Positions 25,378 through 34,187 of a DNA stretch of 64,000 bases are shown here, piece after piece (within the stretch, counting starts at the first letter, position 1; each line of letters begins with the position of its first letter). The stretch spans positions 62,001 through 126,000 of the forward strand of contig NZ_SJZD01000007.1 of assembly GCF_004959765.1 (NCBI RefSeq), in the 5' to 3' direction. The notes beneath the pieces were generated by a model. That model was not told the DNA's origin, did no database searches, and saw nothing but the letters and a program-made list of their open reading frames with translations. The translations under genes and the position numbers were made by a program. The stretch comes from Flavobacterium sp. H122 (GTDB taxonomy: Bacteria > Bacteroidota > Bacteroidia > Flavobacteriales > Flavobacteriaceae).

Positions 25378-26550
25378 TTATTCTTTTCTATATTTCTTAG
25401 TCTCTTCAAAAACGTGTTCTAAAATCTTAGCATCTTCTTCTGTGAATTCAACTTGTCTGCGAGCCATTACTATTTTAGCCGTTTGAAAAGCTTTTGAAGT
25501 TAAATAGGTCGTAAATCCTGAAGCTCCGCCCCAAGAGTAACTCGGCACAAAATTACGCGGGAATCCTGAACCAAAAATATTAGCAGATACACCAACCACA
25601 GTTCCAGTATTAAACATAGTGTTGATTCCGCATTTACTATGATCTCCCATCATTAATCCGCAAAACTGAAGACCCGTTCTTGCAAAACCTTCCGTTTCAT
25701 AACTCCAAAGTTTCACTTCTTCGTAATTATTTTTCAGATTGGAATTATTACTATCGGCTCCAATGTTACACCATTCACCTAAAACTGAATTTCCTAAAAA
25801 ACCATCATGTCCTTTGTTAGAATATCCAAACAGTACCGAATTATTCACTTCTCCGCCAATAACCGAATGAGGCCCAACTGTAGTAGCTCCATAAACTTTT
25901 GTAGCCAATTTTACTCTACCATTATCACAAAGAGCAAACGGGCCACGAATTACAGAACCTTCCATGATTTCTGCGTTTTTCCCAATATAAATAGGTCCTG
26001 TAGAAGCATTTAAAGTCACAAACTCAAGTTTTGCACCTTCTTCAATAAAAATATTTTCAGGAGACAGTACATTAACCGATTTTGGAATAGGCTGTGAATG
26101 TCTGCCTTCGGTTATCAATTCAAAATCCTCACGTAAAGCGGCATCATTTTTTGAAAAAATATCCCAGGTATGTTCTATTCTAAGGCATTCTTCATCAAAA
26201 TCAATAATTTCAAAAGTATCAAAATCAACTTCCTGATTTTCTTTACTAAAAAAAGCTATTACTTCTTCTTTATAGAAAATGGCTTGGTTTTCTTCCAAGG
26301 ATTTTACCATTTCTACTAAAATATCATTTGGCAAAAAAGCAGCATTAATCATTACATTCTCTTCCATTTCGACCATTGGATATTTTTCAGAAAGATATTC
26401 TTCGGTTATCGTTGTTGTTGTATATCCTAAATATTTTTCCCATTTCTCACGAATTGTTAAAATCCCTACACGGATATCTGCAACCGGTCGGGTAAATGTA
26501 AAAGGAAGTAATGCATTGCGAACTGTTCCGTCAAAAAGTATATAGTTCAT
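25378..26550 (-). CDS. GlmU-like protein: nucleotidyltransferase-like N-terminus plus left-handed beta helix
   Basis: A 390-residue protein. The N-terminal part (residues 1-150) reads like a degenerate sugar nucleotidyltransferase: ILFDGTVRNALLPFTFTRPV lies where GlmU-type enzymes carry the LAAGxGTRM-P-K signature, which is missing. From residue 165 on there are hexapeptide repeats of a left-handed beta helix (IYIGKNAEIMEGSVIRGPFA, VYGATTVGPHSVIGG, SVLGEWCNIGADSNNS), typical of acyltransferases. Bacteroidota encode such GlmU-family proteins besides true GlmU. Sugar-nucleotide binding or an acetyltransferase role in cell-wall precursor synthesis is inferred. Confidence 0.8.
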   Translation of the reverse strand: MNYILFDGTVRNALLPFTFTRPVADIRVGILTIREKWEKYLGYTTTTITEEYLSEKYPMVEMEENVMINAAFLPNDILVEMVKSLEENQAIFYKEEVIAFFSKENQEVDFDTFEIIDFDEECLRIEHTWDIFSKNDAALREDFELITEGRHSQPIPKSVNVLSPENIFIEEGAKLEFVTLNASTGPIYIGKNAEIMEGSVIRGPFALCDNGRVKLATKVYGATTVGPHSVIGGEVNNSVLFGYSNKGHDGFLGNSVLGEWCNIGADSNNSNLKNNYEEVKLWSYETEGFARTGLQFCGLMMGDHSKCGINTMFNTGTVVGVSANIFGSGFPRNFVPSYSWGGASGFTTYLTSKAFQTAKIVMARRQVEFTEEDAKILEHVFEETKKYRKE

Positions 26551-26563
26551 TTTTTTAGTTTCA

Positions 26564-26597
26564 AAAGTTACAAAGTCGCTAAGTTACAAAGTTTCGG
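26564..26597. repeat. Two tandem copies of a 17-bp unit in the spacer
   Basis: AAAGTTACAAAGTCGCT and AAGTTACAAAGTTTCGG, two imperfect copies of 17 bp between the GlmU-like start and the L31 terminator. No coding function. It belongs to the group of short degenerate spacer repeats described under findings. Confidence 0.5.
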
Positions 26598-26621
26598 AGT
26601 AAAATTATAAATTGTAAAAGC

Positions 26622-26651
26622 AAAAAAGCCTTTCCGATTGGAAAGGCTTTT
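26622..26651 (-). terminator. Terminator after rpmE2
   Basis: Stem AAAAGCCTTTCC / GGAAAGGCTTTT with a 4-nt loop and a T run on the minus strand, 22 bp past the rpmE2 stop. Confidence 0.85.
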
Positions 26652-26672
26652 GTATGAATCTAAAAACAACTA

Positions 26673-26924
26673 TTATTTGTTGAATTTAGCATATTTAGTT
26701 TTGAATTTATCAATACGTCCTGCAGTATCGATAAGTTTAGATTTACCTGTGTAAAAAGGGTGAGAAGTTCTAGATATCTCCATTTTAAATACTGGGTACT
26801 CTACTCCGTCAACAACGATAGTTTCTTTAGTTTCTACTGTAGATTTAGTGATGAATACATCTTCATTTGACATATCTTTAAAAGCCACTAATCTGTAATT
26901 CTCTGGGTGAATTCCTTTTTTCAT
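26673..26924 (-). CDS. rpmE2: 50S ribosomal protein L31, type B
   Basis: An 83-residue L31 of the large ribosomal subunit. MKKGIHPENYRLVAFKDMSN, then VDGVEYPVFKMEISRTSHPF and YTGKSKLIDTAGRIDKF are the family signature. No cysteine occurs, so it is the zinc-independent (C-minus) type B form. Monocistronic between a strong promoter and a terminator, with a leader of about 100 nt that could carry autoregulation. Confidence 0.97.
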   Translation of the reverse strand: MKKGIHPENYRLVAFKDMSNEDVFITKSTVETKETIVVDGVEYPVFKMEISRTSHPFYTGKSKLIDTAGRIDKFKTKYAKFNK

Positions 26925-27032
26925 AATAAATCTTTTTTATTTTTTGCCGCCTTATATCTTGATGCTTTTTATTTTTATAAAAAGGTATCGACTTTCAACA
27001 ACTTTTATTGTATTTCTTTTTAATTCAGGGTG

Positions 27033-27062
27033 CAAATTTACAATATTTTTTTTATAATCAAA
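27033..27062 (-). promoter_or_regulatory. rpmE2 promoter
   Basis: Minus strand TTTG (27062-27059), 18 bp, then TAAATTTG (27040-27033) followed by CACCC: an exact Bacteroidota-type promoter. The resulting leader of about 100 nt is longer than usual and unexplained. Confidence 0.75.
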
Positions 27063-27117
27063 TTATTATGTAACATTTTTACCTTTTAATCTACTTACTC
27101 TTACAATTATTAATTAG

Positions 27118-27125
27118 TATATTTG
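27118..27125 (+). promoter_or_regulatory. -7 element upstream of the DUF4199-GT2-PGM-ABC operon
   Basis: TATATTTG followed by TTTAAAC, 27 bp before the ATG at 27153. It is divergent from the rpmE2 promoter, 55 bp away. Confidence 0.6.
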
Positions 27126-27152
27126 TTTAAACAACTAACCAAAACAATTATT

Positions 27153-27683
27153 ATGAACGAAATTATTAAAAAGAACGGAATTCAATTTGGTATCATTACC
27201 GGTGCCACATCTATTTTGATCACTACTTTTATCTATGTTACAAACCTGGAATTGTTTGTATCCGGGTGGATAGGATTTGCATCGATTGCTGTATATATTG
27301 CCATAGGCATTTATCTTCTGATAAAAACAAAAAGAGATTTAAAAGGAATTTTCCCTTTCAAGGATGCCTTTACCACTTATTTCATCTCAGCTGTAATAGG
27401 CATACTGATATCCGTTGCTTTTAACATTATTCTTTTCAATTTTATTGATCCGGGAGCTAAAGAAACCATCAAAGAACTGACAATGAAATATGCTGCAGAA
27501 ATGATGCAGAAATTCGGTGCTCCTTCTTCAGCTGTCAAAGAAGCATTAAAAGGGATGGAAGAACAAGATCAATTCTCTATTGGAAATCTTTTAAAAGGTT
27601 CTGTATTTAATATTTTATTTAGTGCAATTTTTGGTTTAATTTTGGCAGCTATTTTTAAATCAAAATCGTCAAATCAATTATAG
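27153..27683 (+). CDS. DUF4199 family membrane protein
   Basis: A 176-residue protein with four helices in DUF4199 layout: FGIITGATSILITTFIYV, WIGFASIAVYIAIGIYLL, AFTTYFISAVIGILISVAF and a final helix IFGLILAAIFKSKS, with a helical loop containing MKYAAEMMQKFGAP between the third and fourth. DUF4199 is common in Bacteroidota and uncharacterised. The ATG start is preferred to an upstream TTG. Its stop overlaps the GTG of the next gene by one base, so the two are coupled. Confidence 0.85.
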   Translation: MNEIIKKNGIQFGIITGATSILITTFIYVTNLELFVSGWIGFASIAVYIAIGIYLLIKTKRDLKGIFPFKDAFTTYFISAVIGILISVAFNIILFNFIDPGAKETIKELTMKYAAEMMQKFGAPSSAVKEALKGMEEQDQFSIGNLLKGSVFNILFSAIFGLILAAIFKSKSSNQL

Positions 27684-28633
27684 TGGATATATCAATTATA
27701 ATTCCTTTACTTAACGAACAAGAATCGTTACCCGAACTGACTTCATGGATTGAACGCGTAATGCTACAAAATAACTTTTCTTATGAAGTTATTTTTATAG
27801 ATGATGGAAGTTCAGATAATTCCTGGGAAACGATACAACAACTTTCTACAAAAAACGGAAACCTAAAAGGTATCCGTTTTTTGCGCAATTATGGTAAGAG
27901 TCAGGCACTACATGCTGGATTTGCTAAAGCTCAAGGCGATGTTATCATCACCATGGATGCTGATTTACAAGACAGCCCTGATGAGATTCCTGAATTGCAC
28001 CAAATGATAATGCAGCAAAATTTCGACTTGGTTTCAGGTTGGAAGAAAAAGCGTTACGACAATACCTTAACTAAAAACCTTCCTTCAAAACTTTTTAACG
28101 CTGCAGCAAGAAAAACTTCCGGCGTCCAACTTCATGATTTTAATTGTGGTCTAAAAGCATACAAAAATGTAGTTGTGAAAAACGTTGAAGTTTTTGGAGA
28201 AATGCACAGATACATTCCTGTTTTAGCAAAAAATGCAGGTTTTAAAAAAATAGGTGAAAAAGTAGTACAACATCAAGCCCGAAAATACGGTGAATCTAAA
28301 TTTGGAATAGATAGATTTGTCAATGGCTTTCTTGATTTAATTACTATTTGGTTTTTAGGCAGATTTGGCAAACGCCCAATGCATTTATTCGGTTTATTAG
28401 GAACATTAATGTTTATGATAGGTTTTTTATCAGCAGGATATATAGGTGCTATGAAACTTTGGAAACTATACACTCATCAAGAGGCCATTTTGATTACTGA
28501 AAATCCATGGTTTTACATTTCACTTGCCACAATGATTATTGGAACTCAATTGTTTTTAGCAGGCTTTTTAGGAGAAATTATTTTACGTACTAAAAACAAC
28601 GAAGAGAGATATAAGATTCAAGAAGTTATTTAA
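27683..28633 (+). CDS. Family 2 glycosyltransferase, dolichyl-phosphate-mannose synthase-like
   Basis: A 316-residue GT2 enzyme starting at a GTG (ISIIIPLLNEQESLPEL). The GT-A fold shows VIFIDDGSSDNSWETI and VIITMDADLQDSPDEI, the DxD-type metal site, followed by VSGWKKKRYD. Two membrane helices near the C-terminus (LFGLLGTLMFMIGFL, MIIGTQLFLAGFLGEII) are typical of DPM1/GtrB-like transferases that place a sugar on undecaprenyl phosphate. Genetic coupling to a phosphohexomutase and an MsbA-like exporter suggests a polyprenyl-linked glycan pathway, but donor and acceptor are unknown. Confidence 0.9.
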   Translation: MDISIIIPLLNEQESLPELTSWIERVMLQNNFSYEVIFIDDGSSDNSWETIQQLSTKNGNLKGIRFLRNYGKSQALHAGFAKAQGDVIITMDADLQDSPDEIPELHQMIMQQNFDLVSGWKKKRYDNTLTKNLPSKLFNAAARKTSGVQLHDFNCGLKAYKNVVVKNVEVFGEMHRYIPVLAKNAGFKKIGEKVVQHQARKYGESKFGIDRFVNGFLDLITIWFLGRFGKRPMHLFGLLGTLMFMIGFLSAGYIGAMKLWKLYTHQEAILITENPWFYISLATMIIGTQLFLAGFLGEIILRTKNNEERYKIQEVI

Positions 28634-28656
28634 TCGCCAATTTAAAGAAAAGAATT

Positions 28657-30384
28657 ATGCATATTGAAAAGGCAATTTTAGACAAAGTCAACGTATGGTT
28701 AACTCCTACATTCGACAATAAAACTCAAGAAGCCATTAAAGAAATAATGACTTCTTCACCTAAAGAATTAGAAGACAGCTTCTATAAAAATCTGGAATTT
28801 GGTACTGGAGGAATGCGCGGTATCATGGGTGTAGGAACCAATAGAATAAACAAATACACTTTAGGCAAAAACACTCAAGGATTATCAAATTATTTAAAAG
28901 TTTGCTTTCCTGGAGAAGAATTAAAAGCAGCTATCGCTTATGATTGCCGTAATAACAGCGATACTTTAGCTAAAGTTGTAGCCGATGTATTTTCGGCAAA
29001 CGGAATCAAAGTATATCTTTTTTCAGATATGCGCCCTACTCCGGAACTTTCATTTGCGGTTAAACATCTGAATTGCCATGTAGGTATTGTTCTTACGGCT
29101 TCACATAATCCGCCGGAATACAACGGATATAAAGTATACTGGCAGGACGGAGGGCAAATTGTACCGCCACAGGATGCAGAAGTTATCAAAGAAATTGAAA
29201 GTCTGGAATATTCAGATATTAACTTCAATGTTAATGAAAATCTGATTGAATACATTGATGTTGCAGTAGATGAAGCTTTCAGAGATTCAACAGTTGCAAA
29301 CGCCAGTTTTGACACTTCAAAAACAGCCAGAGAAAACCTAAAAATCGTATATACTCCATTACACGGCACATCCATAAAAGCAATTCCTGGAGTTTTGGCA
29401 AAAGCAGGTTATACTGATGTAAATATTGTTGAAGAACAAGCTGTTCCTAACGGAAATTTCCCAACAGTAAAATCACCGAACCCGGAAGAACCGGAAGCAT
29501 TGGAAATGGCTATGGCATTAGCTGACAAGATCAACGCCGACATTGTTGTGGGTACTGATCCGGATTCAGACCGTTTAGGCGTAGCCGTTAGAAATACCGA
29601 AGGAAAAATGATTCTGTTAAACGGAAATCAAACCATGGTTGCAATGACCTCTTTCCTTTTGGAACAATGGAAAAAACAAGACAAACTTACCGGAAATGAA
29701 TTCATAGGCTCAACCATAGTTTCAACTCCTATGATGCTGGATTTAGCAGAAGCTTATGGAGTGGAATGCAAAGTTGGATTAACCGGGTTTAAATGGATAG
29801 CAAAATTCATTAAAGACTTCCCTAACCAAAAATTCATTGGCGGCGGCGAAGAAAGTTTTGGATTCATGGTTGGCGATGCGGTTCGTGACAAAGATGGTGT
29901 TGGTGCCATTTTGTTAGTCTGCGAAATAGCTGCTCAGGCAAAAGAAAAAGGAAGTTCATTATATCAGGAATTACTGCAATTGTATGTTGATTTTGGTTTT
30001 TATAAAGAACATCTGATTTCAATTACCAAAAAAGGTATTGAAGGCGCCAACGAAATCAAACAGATGATGATAGATTTACGTGAAAACCCACTTACTGAAA
30101 TTAACGGACAACGTGTAGTTTGCATAGAAGACTATCAATCTTCCAAAGGAAAAGATTTTATGAATGGTGAAGAATTTGACATTACAATTCCTAAATCCAA
30201 TGTCCTGATTTACTATTTGGAAGACGGAAGCAAAATTTGTGCGCGTCCAAGCGGTACGGAACCAAAAATCAAATTTTATTTCAGTGTGAATTGCGCAATA
30301 GATTCATTAGAAGATATTTCGGAAGCTGAAAAACAATTGGATAAAAAAATTGAAACTATTATTGCGGAAATGCAGTTGAACTAA
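28657..30384 (+). CDS. Phospho-sugar mutase (phosphoglucomutase/phosphomannomutase family)
   Basis: A 575-residue alpha-D-phosphohexomutase of the long, PGM2-like type, interconverting hexose 1- and 6-phosphates. All four domain landmarks are visible: LTASHNPPEYNGYKVYWQDG (phosphoserine loop), VVGTDPDSDRLGVAVR (metal loop), FIGGGEESFGFMVGD (sugar loop) and CARPSGTEPKIKFYF (phosphate-binding loop). Its product could feed NDP-sugar synthesis for the preceding GT2. Ends one base into the ABC gene start (TAATG). Confidence 0.93.
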   Translation: MHIEKAILDKVNVWLTPTFDNKTQEAIKEIMTSSPKELEDSFYKNLEFGTGGMRGIMGVGTNRINKYTLGKNTQGLSNYLKVCFPGEELKAAIAYDCRNNSDTLAKVVADVFSANGIKVYLFSDMRPTPELSFAVKHLNCHVGIVLTASHNPPEYNGYKVYWQDGGQIVPPQDAEVIKEIESLEYSDINFNVNENLIEYIDVAVDEAFRDSTVANASFDTSKTARENLKIVYTPLHGTSIKAIPGVLAKAGYTDVNIVEEQAVPNGNFPTVKSPNPEEPEALEMAMALADKINADIVVGTDPDSDRLGVAVRNTEGKMILLNGNQTMVAMTSFLLEQWKKQDKLTGNEFIGSTIVSTPMMLDLAEAYGVECKVGLTGFKWIAKFIKDFPNQKFIGGGEESFGFMVGDAVRDKDGVGAILLVCEIAAQAKEKGSSLYQELLQLYVDFGFYKEHLISITKKGIEGANEIKQMMIDLRENPLTEINGQRVVCIEDYQSSKGKDFMNGEEFDITIPKSNVLIYYLEDGSKICARPSGTEPKIKFYFSVNCAIDSLEDISEAEKQLDKKIETIIAEMQLN

Positions 30385-32231
30385 TGGATGATAATTTAAA
30401 AAAAATATTCCCCTATTTAAAGCCGTATAAATTCAATGTGGTTTGGAACATAATCTACAATGTTTTATACGCATTATTCAGCACACTTTCATTTATTACT
30501 CTAATACCAATGTTGCAGGTATTATTTGAAAATGCTGAAAAAGTAGTCCAAAAGCCTGTTTTTACATCTATTTTTGATATCACCAAATTCGGTAAAGACT
30601 ATTTGTATTACTACATTACTAAACTTTCAACAGAAAGTGGTCCTCAATATGCCTTATTATTGGTAGTCAGTTTAGTAATATCGACATTTTTACTTAAAAA
30701 CATTTTCAACTACCTGGCGTTAAATCATTTAATGCTGGTTAAAAATGGAGTCCTAAGAGACTTAAGAAACAAAATGTTTGACAAAATAGTTGCATTACCT
30801 GTTTCTTTTTATTCAGAAAAAAGAAAAGGCGATGTAATGTCAAGAATGTTAGGTGATATTAACGAGGTAAGAAATTCCTTTTTCAATATTTTAGAGCTGG
30901 TAGTAAAAGAGCCATTGACAATTATTTTCACGATTGGCGCAATGGTTGCCATCAGCATCAAATTAACTCTTTTTGTTTTTATTTTCATCCCTGTTTCAGG
31001 ATTAATAATTTCTAAAATCGGGAAGAGCTTAAAATCGAAATCAAAAAAAGCACAGGATGAAAACGGTTATTTGATTTCAGTAGTGGAAGAAACCTTAGGC
31101 GGGATAAAAGTTGTAAAAGGCTACAATGCGGAAGGTAGTTTTACAAAAAAATTCAATGATTCTATTCAAAGACTTTATAGTCTGACAAATAGTATTGGCC
31201 GCAAAAACAACCTATCATCTCCATTAAGTGAATTTTTAGGAATTTTAGTAATTGCTATATTACTTTGGTATGGTGGCAACATGGTACTTATAGGCAAACT
31301 GCCTGATGGGAGACCAATATTGCAGGGAGCTCACTTCTTGGCTTACATGGGGCTTGCCTATAACATTCTGACTCCGGCAAAAGCTATCTCCAAAGCTGCT
31401 TATCAGGTTAAAACCGGTTTAGCGGCAGCTGAAAGAGTTTTTGAAGTAATGGAAACTGAAAACACAATCTCAGACAGGCCGGATGCTATTCAAAAAAACA
31501 CTTTTGACGATATCATAAAAGTAGAAAACATCAATTTTGCTTATGAAGAGGAAAATGTGCTGAAAAACTTTTCTATTGAAGTTCCTAAAGGAAAGACCGT
31601 TGCTCTTGTAGGGCAATCAGGCAGCGGAAAAAGTACAATTGCCAATTTACTTACGCGTTTTTATGATGTAAAAGAAGGGAGTATTACTATTGACGGAATA
31701 GATATAAAAAATATAACGATGCATTCATTGAGAGGATTAATGGGAATTGTTACTCAGGATTCCATCTTATTTAATGACAGCATTAAAAACAACCTTCTGA
31801 TAGGAAAGCCAGATGCTACGGATGAAGAAATTATTGATGCTTTAAAAATCGCCAATGCTTTTGAATTTGCGAAGGATTTACCAGAAGGCATTAATACAAA
31901 CATAGGTGATGCAGGCGGAAAACTCTCAGGCGGACAAAAACAACGTTTGTCTATTGCCAGGGCAGTCCTAAAGAATCCTCCTATTATGATTTTAGACGAA
32001 GCGACTTCAGCTTTAGATACTGAAAGTGAAAAATTCGTTCAGGTGGCTTTAGAAAACATGATGCAAAACCGTACGTCAATTGTTATTGCCCACCGGTTAT
32101 CAACTATCCAGAAAGCTGACAATATTATTGTAATGCAAAAAGGAGAAATTGTTGAACAAGGAACTCACGATGAATTATTAGCCAAAGAAGGCACTTACGC
32201 CAAACTGGTTATGATGCAAAGTTTTGAATAA
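30384..32231 (+). CDS. ABC exporter, MsbA-like
   Basis: A 615-residue fused ABC exporter: six membrane helices (residues about 15-330) and one nucleotide-binding domain. The NBD shows Walker A ALVGQSGSGKSTIANLL, Q-loop LMGIVTQDSILF, signature KLSGGQKQRLSIARAV, Walker B PPIMILDEATSALD and the switch histidine VIAHRLSTIQ. As a dimer it would flip lipid or drug substrates across the inner membrane; MsbA-type lipid A or lipid-linked glycan export is the simplest guess from the operon. A terminator follows directly. Confidence 0.93.
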   Translation: MDDNLKKIFPYLKPYKFNVVWNIIYNVLYALFSTLSFITLIPMLQVLFENAEKVVQKPVFTSIFDITKFGKDYLYYYITKLSTESGPQYALLLVVSLVISTFLLKNIFNYLALNHLMLVKNGVLRDLRNKMFDKIVALPVSFYSEKRKGDVMSRMLGDINEVRNSFFNILELVVKEPLTIIFTIGAMVAISIKLTLFVFIFIPVSGLIISKIGKSLKSKSKKAQDENGYLISVVEETLGGIKVVKGYNAEGSFTKKFNDSIQRLYSLTNSIGRKNNLSSPLSEFLGILVIAILLWYGGNMVLIGKLPDGRPILQGAHFLAYMGLAYNILTPAKAISKAAYQVKTGLAAAERVFEVMETENTISDRPDAIQKNTFDDIIKVENINFAYEEENVLKNFSIEVPKGKTVALVGQSGSGKSTIANLLTRFYDVKEGSITIDGIDIKNITMHSLRGLMGIVTQDSILFNDSIKNNLLIGKPDATDEEIIDALKIANAFEFAKDLPEGINTNIGDAGGKLSGGQKQRLSIARAVLKNPPIMILDEATSALDTESEKFVQVALENMMQNRTSIVIAHRLSTIQKADNIIVMQKGEIVEQGTHDELLAKEGTYAKLVMMQSFE

Positions 32232-32234
32232 TAC

Positions 32235-32260
32235 AATCCCGATTTATTCGGGATTTTTTA
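32235..32260 (+). terminator. Terminator of the DUF4199-ABC operon
   Basis: AATCCCGA, loop TTTAT, TCGGGATT and a run of T, immediately after the ABC stop. Confidence 0.85.
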
Positions 32261-32305
32261 TTTACAGAATTTTCTTAATTTCATTTATCTTTATATAAAA
32301 AAAGG

Positions 32306-33007
32306 ATGTATGTCAAACATTCAAATATAAGTTTGGAAGAAGACCCGAATACTGTTATCTGGAAGTATTTGGATTTGTCAAAATTTTTAGATTTACTGCT
32401 GTCTGAACGTATGTTCATGTCACGTTCTGATAAATTTGAAGACCAATACGAAGGGACTTTTAGCGAACCTACTTATGAAGAAATAAAAAAAATAGCCGAG
32501 AATAATCCAAAATTTCTGGATTATTATAAATCACACAGAGAAAGTATTGTAGTCAGCAGTTGGCACATTAACGAATATGAGAGTTTTGCCATGTGGCAGA
32601 TTTTCACAAAAAACAACGAAGGACTGGCCATTCAATCCACTTTAGGAAGGTTAAAAGAGGCCTTACAGCCTGAACACAACTTCGAACAATACATAGGCGA
32701 AGTGAATTATATAGACTACAAAAAAGAGTACATCCCTTTTGAGAATACTTTTTTTCCTTTTCTATTCAAACGGAAAAGCTTCCAATATGAACGTGAAGTA
32801 AGAGTATTAACCGATGTCAGCACAAAAAAACTGACCATCAATGATGGTTTAAAAATTCATATCGATATTAATACCTTGATAGAAAAAATTTACATTCACC
32901 CCAAAAGTGAAAACTGGTATAAAAAGCTGGTTATTGAATTAGTTGAAAAATTAGGCTTTGGATTTGAAATAGAAAAATCAGATTTGGAAAGTGATATATT
33001 GATTTAA
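32306..33007 (+). CDS. DUF2971 family protein
   Basis: A 233-residue cytoplasmic protein of the DUF2971 type, a family of unknown function often found near phage and defence genes. Recognisable segments are IWKYLDLSKFLDLLLSERMF, SRSDKFEDQYEGTF, then VVSSWHINEYESFAMWQIFT and FLFKRKSFQYEREVRVLTD. No known catalytic motif beyond the conserved Trp/His/Glu cluster could be named. No mobile signature accompanies it here, and its stop abuts the convergent gene on the other strand. Confidence 0.85.
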   Translation: MYVKHSNISLEEDPNTVIWKYLDLSKFLDLLLSERMFMSRSDKFEDQYEGTFSEPTYEEIKKIAENNPKFLDYYKSHRESIVVSSWHINEYESFAMWQIFTKNNEGLAIQSTLGRLKEALQPEHNFEQYIGEVNYIDYKKEYIPFENTFFPFLFKRKSFQYEREVRVLTDVSTKKLTINDGLKIHIDINTLIEKIYIHPKSENWYKKLVIELVEKLGFGFEIEKSDLESDILI

Positions 33008-33454
33008 CTACAAGCCTTCATATTTACCGTTTCCATCTATATAGTACACTTCGCTTAAGTACCATCTACCATCAACCTTAACGTAGTGATATTCAAATTT
33101 TTCCTCAAGACCTAATTTAGAATCCTTGTATGTAGTTGCAACTACAGAGACATTGGTTCTTGTACTTTCAGATACTATTTTTTCTTTTAAAGGACAATGC
33201 GAAGATTCGCTTCCGAATGATATATTTTGGAATTTTTTATTCGGAAGACAATATTTACGGATAACTTCTTTCTTATAATTTTCTTCAATAGTTAATTCTT
33301 CTTTCCCATTCGCAAAAGCAAAATCATTCCATTTTTTATAATCCTCAATGAATTGCAACGTTAATTCTCGTGGGGAATTCAGTTTTCTATCAATTTGAGA
33401 ATAACAAACCAGTTGAAAGCAGTTAAAAAGAATGAGTAAAAAAATTTTTTTCAT
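33008..33454 (-). CDS. Secreted hypothetical protein
   Basis: A 148-residue protein with a signal peptide (MKKIFLLILFNCFQLVCYSQ) and a compact beta-rich domain. The pattern RELTLQFIEDYKKWNDFAF and a terminal FEYHYVKVDGRWYLSEVYYI would suit a nuclear-transport-factor-2-like (SnoaL) or DUF4878-type fold, where the last strands contain such W-Y-L motifs, but I am not certain. It ends a few bases before, and is likely co-transcribed after, the lipoprotein gene. Confidence 0.65.
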   Translation of the reverse strand: MKKIFLLILFNCFQLVCYSQIDRKLNSPRELTLQFIEDYKKWNDFAFANGKEELTIEENYKKEVIRKYCLPNKKFQNISFGSESSHCPLKEKIVSESTRTNVSVVATTYKDSKLGLEEKFEYHYVKVDGRWYLSEVYYIDGNGKYEGL

Positions 33455-33460
33455 CAGAAA

Positions 33461-34153
33461 TTATTTAGCAACTGAAAACTCCTCAACTTTCCACTCTTTA
33501 TTTACATTCACAGTAAAATAATGCAAATCATCATTTTTATCAAAAGCACCGTTTTTATTTCTATCATCTATAGTTCTAAAATAAATTTTACCCGCCTTAT
33601 CGATATAATTCCAGTCTATTAGTTCCTGAACTTCAGGTGATACTTTAGTAAAATTTCCTCCTAAGTCTGTACTCAAATACAACGATTTAATATCATCAGA
33701 ATCCACTTTACTGTCTTGGTTAGTATCAACATCAGCCACTACATAAACCAATATCTTTTTTGATTTCAGATAAGTCATACGTTCAATCATAATTGCCTTA
33801 TCTGTTAAAACATGAAGAGAATCTTTACCAATTTCCTGAAACTTCACATTTTGCAGGTATCCTGTAACTTCGTCATCCATTACATTGGAAACATTAAATC
33901 GGCTGTTATCATATTTTTCAGAATCATAATTCCCTTTTCGAAAATCACTAAGACGTAATTCCCCTATCGCGTAAAGCAGCACATTTGAGTTTGAAAACTG
34001 TATAGGCAAATCAGCCACAGACAGTTTTGAAGTATCCTGTTTTATTTCTACTTTAGGAGTGGAAGTATTGTACTTAACCTTAGGTTTAGGTTCTTCCTTG
34101 CAGTTAACAAATAACGAAAATATAGGGATTATATAGAAAAATGCGTTTTTCAT
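33461..34153 (-). CDS. Lipoprotein with two EF-hand-like calcium loops
   Basis: A 230-residue lipoprotein (lipobox IFSLFVNC, Cys18). Two calcium-loop motifs are visible: DTNQDSKVDSDD and DRNKNGAFDKND, both with the D-x-N-x-D/N spacing of EF-hands (positions 1, 3, 5, 9, 12). A beta-propeller-like pattern surrounds them (KIYFRTIDDRNK and KILVYVVADVDTN), which would suit an adhesion or stress-sensor role. It is in an apparent operon with the smaller secreted gene downstream and follows the TonB receptor gene by a short gap. I do not know its family name. Confidence 0.75.
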   Translation of the reverse strand: MKNAFFYIIPIFSLFVNCKEEPKPKVKYNTSTPKVEIKQDTSKLSVADLPIQFSNSNVLLYAIGELRLSDFRKGNYDSEKYDNSRFNVSNVMDDEVTGYLQNVKFQEIGKDSLHVLTDKAIMIERMTYLKSKKILVYVVADVDTNQDSKVDSDDIKSLYLSTDLGGNFTKVSPEVQELIDWNYIDKAGKIYFRTIDDRNKNGAFDKNDDLHYFTVNVNKEWKVEEFSVAK

Positions 34154-34187
34154 CTTAAGTATTTTATATCAAATATACCAATTAAAC

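Noticed and set aside
28938..29375. 145-residue reading frame antisense to the phosphohexomutase
   Set aside because: Shadow of the phosphohexomutase gene; Ser-rich with no start context or motif.
32306..33007. DUF2971 gene as part of a defence island
   Set aside because: DUF2971 is sometimes seen with defence genes, but no restriction, toxin, recombinase or phage gene lies nearby.
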